25,885 nucleotides of DNA from an uncultured Eubacteriales bacterium (GTDB taxonomy: Bacteria > Bacillota > Clostridia > Oscillospirales > Oscillospiraceae). The stretch is from NCBI GenBank assembly GCA_900550615.1, contig URSX01000014.1, positions 1-25,885 on the forward strand, in the 5' to 3' direction. Made by a program: the position numbers and the translations under genes. The notes below the pieces were generated by a model. The model saw only the letters and a program-made list of their open reading frames with translations, had not been told where the DNA came from and did not search any database. Below, piece by piece: positions 1 through 6,651 of this stretch. The first letter of the stretch is position 1, and the number at the start of each line of letters is the position of its first letter.

Positions 1-84
1 ATCTTCTTTGAAAGAACTTGTTGCTGTAATTTCTCCATCAATGCTTAAATTTTCTTTTGCTAATTCAATAATCTTTTCTACCAT
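1..84 (-). CDS. acpP: Acyl carrier protein, N-terminal part (runs off window)
   Basis: The minus strand starts at an ATG at 84 and stays open to the window edge for 28 codons. The peptide begins MVEKIIELAKEN, continues with LSIDGEITATSSFKED, and fits the first helix and loop of acyl carrier protein, just before the DSL motif whose serine carries phosphopantetheine (outside the window). A GAGGAG ribosome site lies a few bases upstream. ACP carries growing acyl chains in type II fatty-acid synthesis in the cytoplasm. The 84 bases are only about 27% G+C, with TTA leucines and AAA lysines, quite unlike the GC-rich genes beside it. Only the N-terminus is visible, so a specialised rather than housekeeping ACP is possible. 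Confidence 0.75.
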   Translation of the reverse strand, partial: MVEKIIELAKENLSIDGEITATSSFKED

Positions 85-100
85 TTTTTCTCCTCACTTA

Positions 101-133
101 CGGGCGGCCCGGATGGACCGCCCGGCTTTTTTT
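101..133 (+). terminator. Terminator-like hairpin between divergent acpP and dusB
   Basis: Arms CGGGCGG (101-107) and CCGCCCG (118-124), with two further C-G pairs inside, are followed by a run of seven T after GC. In the plus direction this is a textbook intrinsic terminator, yet no plus-strand gene precedes it in the window. On the minus strand the same hairpin sits in the acpP leader just before the ribosome site. Confidence 0.55.
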
Positions 134-154
134 CTTCCACGGAGAGGAATTTTG

Positions 155-163
155 TGCTATACT
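155..163 (+). promoter_or_regulatory. Extended -10 promoter for dusB
   Basis: TGCTATACT matches an extended -10 (TGn plus TATACT at 158-163). A poor -35, TTCCAC, lies 17 bp upstream at 135-140. Transcription would start about 30 bases before the dusB ATG. Confidence 0.6.
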
Positions 164-197
164 GTGGGGGAATCTTTGAAAAAAGTGAGGCAGAGCC

Positions 198-1166
198 ATG
201 TACATCGGATCGGTTTACATCCCCAACCCCCTGGTGCTGGCCCCCATGGCGGGGGTGACGGACCTGGCCTTTCGCTGCATCTGCCGGGAGCTGGGGGCCG
301 GGCTTACGGTGACGGAAATGGTCAGCGCCAAGGCCCTGTGCTATCAGGACAGGAAAACCAGGGGGCTGCTGAAGATCGGCCCGGGGGAACATCCCGTCAG
401 CGCACAGATTTTTGGCAGCGACCCGGTCTGCATGGCCGAGGCCGCCCAGATGGCGGCGGAGATCAGCGGAGCGGATCTCATCGACATCAACATGGGCTGC
501 CCGGTGGGTAAGGTGGTCGGGAACGGGGACGGCTCGGCCCTGATGAAGGATCCGGAGAAGGCGGCGCGCATCGCGGAGGCCGTGGTGAAGGCATCCCCGG
601 TGCCGGTGACGGTGAAAATGCGCCGGGGCTGGGACAAGGGCAGCATCAACGCCGTGGAGCTGGCGAAAATGCTGGAGCAGGTGGGCGTGGCCGCGGTGGC
701 CGTACACGGGCGCACCAGGGCGCAGATGTACGCCGGAGCCGCCGACTGGGTGACCATCCGGCAGGTGAAGCAGGCGGTTTCCATCCCGGTGATGGCCAAC
801 GGGGACGTGTTCTCGGCGGAGGACGCGGTGAAAATTTTGCAGTTCACCGGGGCGGATCTGGTGATGATCGGCCGGGGTGCATTCGGCAATCCCTGGCTGT
901 TTCAGCAGGCGCTGGCGGCCCTGGAGGGACGGGAGATCCCGCCGCTGCCGCCCCTGAGCCAGCGCTGCGACACGGCCATGCGGCAGATCCGCCGGACCGC
1001 CGAGGACAAGGGCGAGCACATCGCCATTCTGGAGGCGCGGAAGCAGTATGCCTGGTACCTAAAGGGCGTGGCCCACGCCAACTATTACAAGGAGCAGATC
1101 GTGCGGATGAACACCCTGGAGGATGCCCAGCGCATTACAGAGGGGATCAAGCGGGATCTGCGGTAG
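198..1166 (+). CDS. dusB: tRNA-dihydrouridine synthase (DusB/NifR3 family)
   Basis: 322 residues, the usual Dus length. The enzyme reduces uridines in the tRNA D-loop using FMN and NADPH. The TIM-barrel signature is clear: N-terminal PLVLAPMAGVTD (11-22), the NMGCPV motif with the catalytic Cys101 as proton donor, VTVKMRRGWD for FMN contact, the AVHGRTR motif, and a late MIGRGAFGNPW phosphate-binding loop, followed by the helical C-terminal tRNA-binding part. The ATG at 198 has GTGAGG upstream and lies just after an extended -10 promoter. In Firmicutes dusB is a single-gene housekeeping function; here it appears monocistronic, bounded by a large hairpin at 1214-1251. DusB rather than DusA/C is chosen from overall motif style; exact uridine targets cannot be read from sequence. 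Confidence 0.95.
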   Translation: MYIGSVYIPNPLVLAPMAGVTDLAFRCICRELGAGLTVTEMVSAKALCYQDRKTRGLLKIGPGEHPVSAQIFGSDPVCMAEAAQMAAEISGADLIDINMGCPVGKVVGNGDGSALMKDPEKAARIAEAVVKASPVPVTVKMRRGWDKGSINAVELAKMLEQVGVAAVAVHGRTRAQMYAGAADWVTIRQVKQAVSIPVMANGDVFSAEDAVKILQFTGADLVMIGRGAFGNPWLFQQALAALEGREIPPLPPLSQRCDTAMRQIRRTAEDKGEHIAILEARKQYAWYLKGVAHANYYKEQIVRMNTLEDAQRITEGIKRDLR

Positions 1167-1213
1167 GGATTTCCCGGGCAAGGGGCTCTACGTCTTCCGG
1201 TTATGAATAAGCA

Positions 1214-1251
1214 ATGCGTCCTCTGCGTACGGCTGTGCGCAGAGGACGCAT
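1214..1251. terminator. Long hairpin between convergent dusB and permease remnant
   Basis: A perfect 14-bp inverted repeat, ATGCGTCCTCTGCG (1214-1227) and its complement (1238-1251), with a 10-base loop; GAATA/TATTC flanks extend it. The T-tracts on either side are weak, so it probably acts as a bidirectional transcription barrier or mRNA 3' stabiliser. Confidence 0.6.
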
Positions 1252-1272
1252 ATTCATTGTGTTATACAAGGC

Positions 1273-1738
1273 TTACACGCTGTCGTACTGCTTGGGATCC
1301 TTGGGCAGGCAGATGTCCAGAATCAGCGCTGCCACGAACACGCCGGCCACCATGTTCCCGGCAAAAATTTCACCGATGAAGGCGGGAAGCTGGTCGAAGA
1401 AGCCGTCCACCTGCGTCACGCCTACGCCCAGACAGATGGAAGTGGCGGCGATGAGGGTGTTGCGCTGGTTCATCCCGGCATCGTGCATCATCCGCACACC
1501 GGACATCATAATAGAGCCGAACATAATCACCGTGCAGCCGCCCACCACGCAGGAGGAGACGATGGGAGAGATGATCCGGCGCCAATACCTGGCGGTAAGG
1601 CCCAAGATGCCCTCGAATATACCGCCGGCGATCACGGCACCGACCATGATGCCGTAATCCTGCGACGCGGCGGAGAGGCAGGCGGCCAGAGGAGCAAGCC
1701 GCTCACCGGCAGAATATCTGTATATAATTTGGAAAACC
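1273..1738 (-). pseudogene. NCS2 uracil/xanthine permease remnant with internal deletion
   Basis: An open frame of about 155 codons from an ATG at 1738 resembles the nucleobase:cation symporter-2 family, whose members are usually 420-460 residues with 14 membrane segments. It starts with a degraded stretch, then shows a TM3-TM4-like segment (QDYGIMVGAVIAGG, then ARYWRRIISPIVSS), and passes directly into the late segment GGCTVIMFGSIMMSGVRM and a typical C-terminus ending PKDPKQYDSV. The N-terminal domain, and roughly 180 residues between TM4 and TM9/10, appear to be missing although the reading frame is preserved. An intrinsic terminator lies directly upstream on the same strand. I call it a non-functional remnant; the family is clear, the exact substrate is not. 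Confidence 0.75.
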
Positions 1739-1739
1739 A

Positions 1740-1778
1740 TAAAAATCAGGCGACGCCCCTTTTGGGTCGCCGCCTGAT
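1740..1778 (-). terminator. Intrinsic terminator upstream of the permease remnant
   Basis: On the minus strand, ATCAGGCG (1778-1771) pairs with CGCCTGAT (1752-1745), with three more inner pairs and an AAAA loop, followed by TTTTT. No intact gene ends here; it is either the leftover of deleted sequence or a former leader attenuator of the permease. Confidence 0.6.
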
Positions 1779-1842
1779 GTATCTGCCGCGGGGAGTATGA
1801 GCGATCTCGGCAGAGGACGGGAAGAATGCGGATTGGCAAAAG

Positions 1843-1875
1843 AAAAACCTTGAAGCCAGATGGCTTCAAGGTTTT
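1843..1875 (-). terminator. Terminator of tRNA-Val
   Basis: A perfect 15-bp inverted repeat (1844-1858 with 1861-1875), followed on the minus strand by a T-rich stretch (TTTCTTTT), starts a few bases after the tRNA CCA end. Confidence 0.85.
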
Positions 1876-1879
1876 CGGG

Positions 1880-1955
1880 TGGTGCGCGGTACAGGACTCG
1901 AACCTGTGACCCCATGCACGTCAAGCATGTGCTCTACCAGCTGAGCTAACCGCGC
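1880..1955 (-). tRNA. tRNA-Val (anticodon GAC)
   Basis: A 76-nt cloverleaf read on the minus strand. The acceptor arm GCGCGGT pairs with ACCGCGC, with discriminator A and an encoded CCA. The D-arm reads TAGCTCAGCTGGTAGAGC, the anticodon loop is TTGACGT between CATGC and GCATG (GAC, valine), and the T-loop is GGTTCGAGTCC. It is a single tRNA unit with its own consensus promoter and a strong terminator. Confidence 0.97.
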
Positions 1956-1967
1956 AAGAACAGTACT

Positions 1968-1996
1968 ATAATACCCTGTGAGGGGATATTTGTCAA
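1968..1996 (-). promoter_or_regulatory. Consensus promoter of tRNA-Val
   Basis: TTGACA (1996-1991), a 17-bp spacer and TATTAT (1973-1968) on the minus strand, placed 13 bases before the tRNA 5' end. The -35 flank TTGACAAAT and a CCCCT in the spacer recur in the tRNA-Thr/Tyr promoter. Confidence 0.9.
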
Positions 1997-2195
1997 TACT
2001 TTTCTGACATATACCCATATTTTTTCTTCGGTGGCAGTGAACGGCAGTTATGTGGAACCAAAATAGATGTTTTGCCGGATTTTTTTCACGAGGATAGGCT
2101 TCCGGCTCCTTCGCTATTCTGAACAAGAGAAAACCGGTGTTGGCGGAGAAAATATGTGCGTTTCTATAATTATTTTGAATTAATATAATTTCCTA
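1997..2195. other. AT-rich spacer with no recognised gene
   Basis: About 200 bases between the tRNA-Val promoter and the leader promoter. I see no ribosome-site-preceded frame, hairpin or repeat worth naming. The 2160-2190 part is very AT-rich and may act as an UP-like element for the downstream promoter. Confidence 0.5.
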
Positions 2196-2224
2196 TTGAA
2201 GTGGGGAAAATTTTGTGGTATGCT
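2196..2224 (+). promoter_or_regulatory. Promoter of the leader/permease/dehydrogenase unit
   Basis: TTGAAG (2196-2201), a 17-bp spacer and TATGCT (2219-2224) preceded by TG at 2216-2217, giving an extended -10. Very AT-rich DNA lies upstream. The predicted start is about 25 bases before the leader ATG at 2256. Confidence 0.65.
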
Positions 2225-2255
2225 CCATTCATCATTGAGAAAGGAAGAGGCGGCT

Positions 2256-2459
2256 ATGAACAAGGCAACTCACTCCCGTTTCATGAACACAGCCGCTTCT
2301 GCGCAGGGTTCCTGCGCAGATTTCTTCCGCGCTGCTATAAGTTCTATTCTGGTTATTATTCTGGACGCCGGCCTGCTGCTGGGGTCCATTTTCGCTCTGC
2401 TGATTTCCCATGCTGACCGGATGACGGCACATCGCTTCCCCTCTACACAGACGCTTTAA
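2256..2459 (+). CDS. 67-aa Ile/Leu-rich leader peptide or small membrane protein
   Basis: The ATG at 2256 has a good ribosome site (AAGGAAGAGG at 2241-2250) and lies about 25 bases after a promoter start. Residues 1-27 are polar. Residues 28-51 hold 6 Ile, 7 Leu and 1 Val out of 24, including the runs ILVIIL and GLLLGSIF. The tail is polar. The stop codon is 29 bases before an intrinsic terminator, which is followed by a permease gene. This layout resembles branched-chain amino-acid attenuator leaders, though 67 codons is long for one. The same stretch could form one membrane helix, so a real small membrane protein is the main alternative. A perfect 10-bp inverted repeat lies inside the frame (2298-2307 with 2311-2320). 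I recognise no family. Confidence 0.5.
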   Translation: MNKATHSRFMNTAASAQGSCADFFRAAISSILVIILDAGLLLGSIFALLISHADRMTAHRFPSTQTL

Positions 2460-2488
2460 CGCAGCCTGCTTGCAGACCACAGAAGTTC

Positions 2489-2521
2489 GAGGCCCCGCCA
2501 TCCGGCGGGGTCTCTTTTTAT
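2489..2521 (+). terminator. Intrinsic terminator/attenuator before the permease
   Basis: An 11-bp stem (2489-2499 with 2504-2514, one G-U pair), ATCC loop, then TTTTTAT. It lies between the leader ORF and the permease gene 84 bases downstream, with no obvious new promoter after it, so the permease probably depends on read-through. Confidence 0.85.
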
Positions 2522-2604
2522 ACAGGTTTTGCTTCTGCCTTGCCCGGCCAGCACAGGAGCGGGACCGCCGAAAATCACTTTGATGATAGAAAGAGAGACA
2601 AGCT

Positions 2605-4143
2605 ATGGGATTTTTAAATTTTCTAATGGCACTCAGCCCCATCATCGTGTTGCTGGTGGGTATCCTCGGTTTTCACCAATCTGCCAAAAAAGTCGCACCG
2701 GTGGCTCTGATCTGGACACTGGTGCTGGCCTTTACATACTTCAACGTCACCGGCGCATCCTTTAAGGAGAACGTTGCCGTGTACGACGCGCTGATCTGGA
2801 AGGGCATCAAGGAGGGCCTGAAGATCGTACTCATGGTCTTCGGCGCATTTGTGATCCTGAACCTCCTGCGGGACACCGGCGCTATCGACGAGGTGAAGGG
2901 CGCCATCGCCCGCATCAGCGACGACCGCCGGGTACAGGTGGTCATCGTGGGCATGATGCTCCCCATTTTCCTGGAGGGCGCCGCCGGGGCAGGCTCCCCT
3001 GCCGCCATCGCAGCGCCGTTCCTGGTGGCTCTGGGCTTTGACCCGGTGACCTCCATCGCCCTGGCCCTGCTGGGCGACGCCACGCCCTGCTCCTGGGGCG
3101 GCGCGGGCCTGACCACCATCAACGGCGGCGCGGCCCTCACCGACGCGGGCATCAGCACCGTGGCTCTCAACTCCGCCATGGTAGGCCGCATCCACATGTT
3201 CGGCGTGCTCATCATCCCGTTTATTATGGTGGCCATGACCTTCGGCCGTAAGGGCTTCAAGGGCATCGTACCCTATCTAGTCTTTGCGGGCGTTACCACC
3301 GGAGGCGTGATGTTCGCCCTGTCCAACTTCGTGGGCGCGGAGGTCACGTCTATGGGGACGGGCCTGGTATCCATCCTGCTGTCCGTGGCCTATGTGAAGC
3401 TGGTGGGCGTGAAGACCCCGGAGGAGTACCGGTATCAGTTTACAAATCACCAGAAGAAGTACGGTGCGTTCAGGGCCATGTCCCCCTATATCTACATGCT
3501 GGTGCTGCTGCCCGCCGTGCGCTACGGCTTCCCGGCACTGGTAAATAACGGCTTTGCCATCATGTGCACCTTCGGGTACATCGTGTGGGTGGACGTGGTG
3601 ATCCTCATCTGCGGCTTCCTGGGCGCTATGACCCTGAAGACCGGCATGAAGCAGTACGGGCAAATTTGCAGCAAGACCGTAGGCCATGTGCTGCCGGTTC
3701 TGGTGACCATGGGGAGTCTGCTGGTGGTGTCCTACATCATGCAGTCCTCCTCCACCGGCATGATGAACCTCCTGGCCTCCGACATCGCCGCCGTGGTGGA
3801 TAAGTTCTACCCCGCAGCAGCCGTGCTCATCGGCGCCAGCGGCTCCTTCATCACCGGCACGGGCCTGGGCTCCAACATCATGTTCGCCGATATGCACATC
3901 CAGGCTGCGGGGGCACTGGGCATGAACCCCATCACCGTTTTCGCCGGACAGAATGCCGGTGCATCTCTCGGAAACCTCATCTGCCCTAACAACACCGTGG
4001 CCGCCTGCGCCACCGTGGACCAGATCGGCAACGAAAATAAGGTCATGAAGCGCACCCTCCCGGCCTTCGCCATCATTCTGGTGGTATACATGGTGCTGAC
4101 CATGCTCTACACCTGCGTGCTGTTTCCCAATTTCGGTATGTAA
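2605..4143 (+). CDS. lctP: LctP/LldP-family 2-hydroxy-acid (lactate) permease
   Basis: 512 residues, normal for the lactate permease family (TC 2.A.14), with about a dozen hydrophobic segments. Family landmarks are FLEGAAGAGSPAAIAAP (122-138), the ATPCSWGGAGLT stretch, and a C-terminal GSFITGTGLGSN (413-424) plus QNAGASLGNLICPN (about 449-462), corresponding to the second half of the inverted-repeat fold. Known relatives move L-lactate, D-lactate or glycolate with protons across the cytoplasmic membrane. The next gene, 34 bases away, encodes a 2-hydroxyisocaproate-type dehydrogenase, so a branched 2-hydroxy acid is as likely a substrate as lactate. Expression probably passes through the upstream leader terminator. 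Substrate and direction are inferred. Confidence 0.85.
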   Translation: MGFLNFLMALSPIIVLLVGILGFHQSAKKVAPVALIWTLVLAFTYFNVTGASFKENVAVYDALIWKGIKEGLKIVLMVFGAFVILNLLRDTGAIDEVKGAIARISDDRRVQVVIVGMMLPIFLEGAAGAGSPAAIAAPFLVALGFDPVTSIALALLGDATPCSWGGAGLTTINGGAALTDAGISTVALNSAMVGRIHMFGVLIIPFIMVAMTFGRKGFKGIVPYLVFAGVTTGGVMFALSNFVGAEVTSMGTGLVSILLSVAYVKLVGVKTPEEYRYQFTNHQKKYGAFRAMSPYIYMLVLLPAVRYGFPALVNNGFAIMCTFGYIVWVDVVILICGFLGAMTLKTGMKQYGQICSKTVGHVLPVLVTMGSLLVVSYIMQSSSTGMMNLLASDIAAVVDKFYPAAAVLIGASGSFITGTGLGSNIMFADMHIQAAGALGMNPITVFAGQNAGASLGNLICPNNTVAACATVDQIGNENKVMKRTLPAFAIILVVYMVLTMLYTCVLFPNFGM

Positions 4144-4177
4144 TAATCAATTTTTTTAAATAAGGAGCGGATTTGTT

Positions 4178-5128
4178 ATGACTAAAAATCGTGTGGTAGG
4201 CGTCATCGGCTTGGGCCATGTAGGCGCCCATGTAGCGTATTCCCTGGCGGTGCAGGGCATCGCCGACGAGCTGGTACTGGTGGATCAGAACCAGCAGAAG
4301 CTGCAAAGCGAGGTGCAGGATCTGCGGGATGCCGCAGCCTATCTGCCCCACCGGGTCACCGTCCGGGGGGGAGACTTTGCCGACCTGGGTGCATGCGACG
4401 TCATCGTCAACAGCGCGGGCAAGATCGACCTGCTCCGGGGCAATCACGACCGGGTCAAGGAGATGGACTTCACCATTCCCGCCGTCCGGAGCTACACGGA
4501 GAAAATCAAGGCCAGCGGCTTTGACGGCGTGGTGGTGAACATCACCAACCCCTGCGACATCGTCACCCGGGAGCTGGCACTGGGCCTGGGCCTGCCCAAG
4601 GGCCGGGTCTTCGGCACCGGCACGGGGCTGGACACCTCCCGCCTGCTCAGCGCTCTGGCCCGGCAGACGGGCATCGACCACAAGTCCATCACCTGCTATA
4701 TGCTGGGCGAGCACGGCAACCAGCAGTTTGCCCCCTGGTCCTGCGTCAGCTTCCGGGGTATGCCTCTGGACAAGTGGGCCGAGACGGATGCGCGCTTCCG
4801 CTTTGACCGGGAGGCTCTGCAGAAGGAGTCCATCGGCGGCGCCTGGGTCACCTTCTCCGGCAAATTCTGCACGGAGTACGGTATCGCCACCACCGCAGCC
4901 CGGATGGTCCACATCGTGCTCCACGATGAGAAGGCCATCATGCCCGCCAGCATGGAGCTGTGCGGCGAATACGGCGAGAGCGGCCTGTTTGCAGGCGTGC
5001 CCTGCGTCATCGGCGCAAAAGGCGTGGAGGAAGTGGTGGAGCTGCCCCTGACCGACGAGGAAAAAGCAAAATTCCACGAGTGCTGCGAGGGCATCCGCCA
5101 CAATATGGAGCATCTGAAGGAAATCTAA
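4178..5128 (+). CDS. L-2-hydroxyisocaproate / L-lactate-type dehydrogenase
   Basis: 316 residues of the LDH/MDH superfamily. It interconverts 2-oxo acids and L-2-hydroxy acids with NAD(H). The Rossmann start is VGVIGLGHVGAHVA (7-20). Catalytic residues fit the family: Arg92 in NHDR, Asp152 and Arg155 in GLDTSR, and His179 in LGEHGNQQF. The substrate loop (SAGKIDLLRGNHDR) lacks the Gln102 context typical of true lactate dehydrogenase. Together with GEHGNQQFAPWS it resembles L-2-hydroxyisocaproate dehydrogenase of Weissella/Lactobacillus, which accepts branched substrates such as 2-oxoisocaproate. The gene is 34 bases from the permease with an AAGGAG site, so they are probably co-transcribed. 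Lactate dehydrogenase is the alternative; the superfamily is certain. Confidence 0.85.
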   Translation: MTKNRVVGVIGLGHVGAHVAYSLAVQGIADELVLVDQNQQKLQSEVQDLRDAAAYLPHRVTVRGGDFADLGACDVIVNSAGKIDLLRGNHDRVKEMDFTIPAVRSYTEKIKASGFDGVVVNITNPCDIVTRELALGLGLPKGRVFGTGTGLDTSRLLSALARQTGIDHKSITCYMLGEHGNQQFAPWSCVSFRGMPLDKWAETDARFRFDREALQKESIGGAWVTFSGKFCTEYGIATTAARMVHIVLHDEKAIMPASMELCGEYGESGLFAGVPCVIGAKGVEEVVELPLTDEEKAKFHECCEGIRHNMEHLKEI

Positions 5129-5347
5129 AAAACCGGCGAAAAAATCCCAGTCTGCTGGGCGCATAATTTTTGCGCTGGGCGCAAAATTTCCACACTGGCA
5201 GCCTGAAAGGTATGTTCCCCCACGCACATGTCCCGGTGAAAAATGATTGGAGTTTTCGCGTCTGCGGGCGCAAGCTCTACGGGGCTTTTTTGAAACGCTG
5301 CTTATAATTGTAGATAAAATTTCAATCCCATACAGGAGAAAATAATC
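5129..5347. other. Spacer with hairpins, terminator and possible promoters
   Basis: 219 bases before the aminotransferase. GCGCA/TGCGC (around 5159-5175) and CCCAG/CTGGG form small hairpins, and CTGGGCGCA occurs twice. A possible promoter TTCCAC, 17 bp, TATGTT lies at 5188-5216. It is followed by a 16-codon ATG frame from 5243 that overlaps the terminator at 5272-5291. Another -10, TATAAT, is at 5303-5308. Confidence 0.4.
5272..5291 (+). terminator. Compact terminator with a UACG tetraloop
   Basis: AAGCTC (5272-5277), loop TACG, GGGCTT (5282-5287), then TTTT. The stem closes on C(UACG)G, a member of the unusually stable UNCG loop class. It would end or attenuate transcription between the dehydrogenase and the aminotransferase. 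Confidence 0.55.
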
Positions 5348-6547
5348 ATGCAAGTCAAAATCTCTCAGAGAATGTCTAAGCCTGATTTCCAGGCTGAGTT
5401 TCTGGCCGGGATCCTGCGGGCGGCCGCAGACCCCAACCTCATCTCCTTTGCCGGCGGCCTGCCCAACCCTGTGTCCTTCCCCATCAAGGAAATGGACGAG
5501 GCGGCGGACAAGGTTCTCAAGGAAAACGGCGTGGGCGCCCTGCAGTACAGCGGGACCCAGGGCTACGAGCCCCTGCGCCGGTACATCTGTGAGCGCTATA
5601 AGAAGATGATGGATCTGGACTTTGAGCCTCAGGACATCATCATCACCAACGGCTCCCAGCAGGCCCTGGATATGTTCTCCGCCGTGATGATCGACCCGGG
5701 CGACGAGATCATGGTAGAGACCCCCAGTTATCTGGCGGCCCTGCAGACCTTCCACCTGTATGACCCCAAGGTGCTGTCCATCCCCCTGAACAGCGACGGC
5801 CTGGACGTGGCCGCCCTGGAAAAGGCCGTGAAGGAGCATGACCCCAAGTTCATCTACGTCATCCCCAACTTCCAGAACCCCACAGGTCTGACCTACACCG
5901 AGGAGGTCCGCGCCAAGGCCGCTGAGGTCCTCAAGGGCACCAACATCATGGTGCTGGAGGATAATCCCTACGGCGAGCTGCGCTTCTCCGGCAAGGCCGG
6001 ACACAGCTTCCACTGGTTCCTGGGTGAGCAGTGCGTGATGCTGGGCACCTTCTCCAAGATCGTCTCCCCGGGCATGCGTATCGGCTGGATCGCCTGCAAG
6101 GAGCCTACTGTCCGGGAAAAGCTCCTGGCCTACAAGTCCACCATGGATCTGCACACCAACATCTTCTGCCAGATGGTTCTGGCCCAGTACCTGGCCGACC
6201 ACGACCTGGACGAGCACATTGAAAAGACCCGGGTGCTCTACAAGGCCAAGGCGGAGAAAATGCACGAGTGCATGAAGAAGTACTTTCCCGAGGGCGTGGA
6301 GTACACACAGCCGGAGGGCGGCATGTTCCTGTGGGCCACCATGCCCGAGGGCATCAAGGCTGTGGACGTGCAGAATCTGGCTATGGAGCGGGGCGTGGCC
6401 GTCTGCGCCGGAGACCCCTTCTACGAGGAGGAGCGGGGTGTGCGCACCATGCGCATCAACTACTCCAACTCCACCGACGAGGACATCGAAAAGGGTGTAC
6501 AGATCCTGGCCGACGTTATGCGGGAGATCATGGCGGAGAAACAATAA
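5348..6547 (+). CDS. PLP-dependent aminotransferase, class I/II (LysN/2-aminoadipate-like)
   Basis: 399 residues, fold type I. These enzymes move an amino group between an amino acid and a 2-oxo acid. Visible landmarks: SFAGGLPNPVSFP (33-45), LQYSGTQGYEPLR, Asn177 in NFQNPTG, Asp205 and Tyr208 in EDNPYGELR, the PLP-binding Lys237 in GTFSKIVSPGMRIGW, and a late MRINYS arginine for the substrate carboxylate. The pattern matches the broad-specificity subgroup that includes LysN, 2-aminoadipate and aromatic/branched-chain aminotransferases. The neighbouring 2-hydroxy-acid dehydrogenase suggests a Leu/2-oxoisocaproate-type substrate. A separating terminator and a local TATAAT suggest it can be transcribed on its own. 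Start: ATG after an AGGAG site. Family certain, substrate inferred. Confidence 0.88.
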   Translation: MQVKISQRMSKPDFQAEFLAGILRAAADPNLISFAGGLPNPVSFPIKEMDEAADKVLKENGVGALQYSGTQGYEPLRRYICERYKKMMDLDFEPQDIIITNGSQQALDMFSAVMIDPGDEIMVETPSYLAALQTFHLYDPKVLSIPLNSDGLDVAALEKAVKEHDPKFIYVIPNFQNPTGLTYTEEVRAKAAEVLKGTNIMVLEDNPYGELRFSGKAGHSFHWFLGEQCVMLGTFSKIVSPGMRIGWIACKEPTVREKLLAYKSTMDLHTNIFCQMVLAQYLADHDLDEHIEKTRVLYKAKAEKMHECMKKYFPEGVEYTQPEGGMFLWATMPEGIKAVDVQNLAMERGVAVCAGDPFYEEERGVRTMRINYSNSTDEDIEKGVQILADVMREIMAEKQ

Positions 6548-6561
6548 AGCATATGCAAACG

Positions 6562-6589
6562 GAAAACGGACTGAATTCAGTCCGTTTTC
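6562..6589 (+). terminator. Palindromic terminator after the aminotransferase
   Basis: A perfect 28-base palindrome (12-bp arms around AATT) ending in TTTTC and followed by TTGCG. The -35 of the next promoter begins at 6590, directly against the terminator. Confidence 0.8.
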
Positions 6590-6618
6590 TTGCGATATGA
6601 AATAAAATTTGCTATACT
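6590..6618 (+). promoter_or_regulatory. Promoter of the SDR gene
   Basis: TTGCGA (6590-6595), 17-bp spacer and TATACT (6613-6618) within an extended -10 TGCTATACT. It abuts the preceding terminator. Confidence 0.75.
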
Positions 6619-6651
6619 AATAAGATAATGCGACGGAGGAGGGCAACAAAT

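Noticed and set aside
1739..1879. Purine riboswitch upstream of the permease remnant
   Set aside because: The hairpin is a plain terminator; I cannot find the conserved three-way junction sequences of the purine aptamer.
1866..2126. An 86-codon minus-strand frame containing LAQLVEH and GSSPVP
   Set aside because: These strings are the well-known false translation of tRNA genes; the tRNA-Val accounts for the sequence.
2461..2521. T-box riboswitch before the permease
   Set aside because: The terminator is present, but I see no T-box consensus (AGGGTGGNACCGCG) or specifier-loop structure; a translated leader fits better.
4073..6544. An 823-codon open frame on the minus strand across the dehydrogenase and aminotransferase
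   Set aside because: Low-complexity His/Gly/Leu/Gln-rich translation typical of the antisense of GC-rich genes; the plus-strand genes have clear motifs and ribosome sites.
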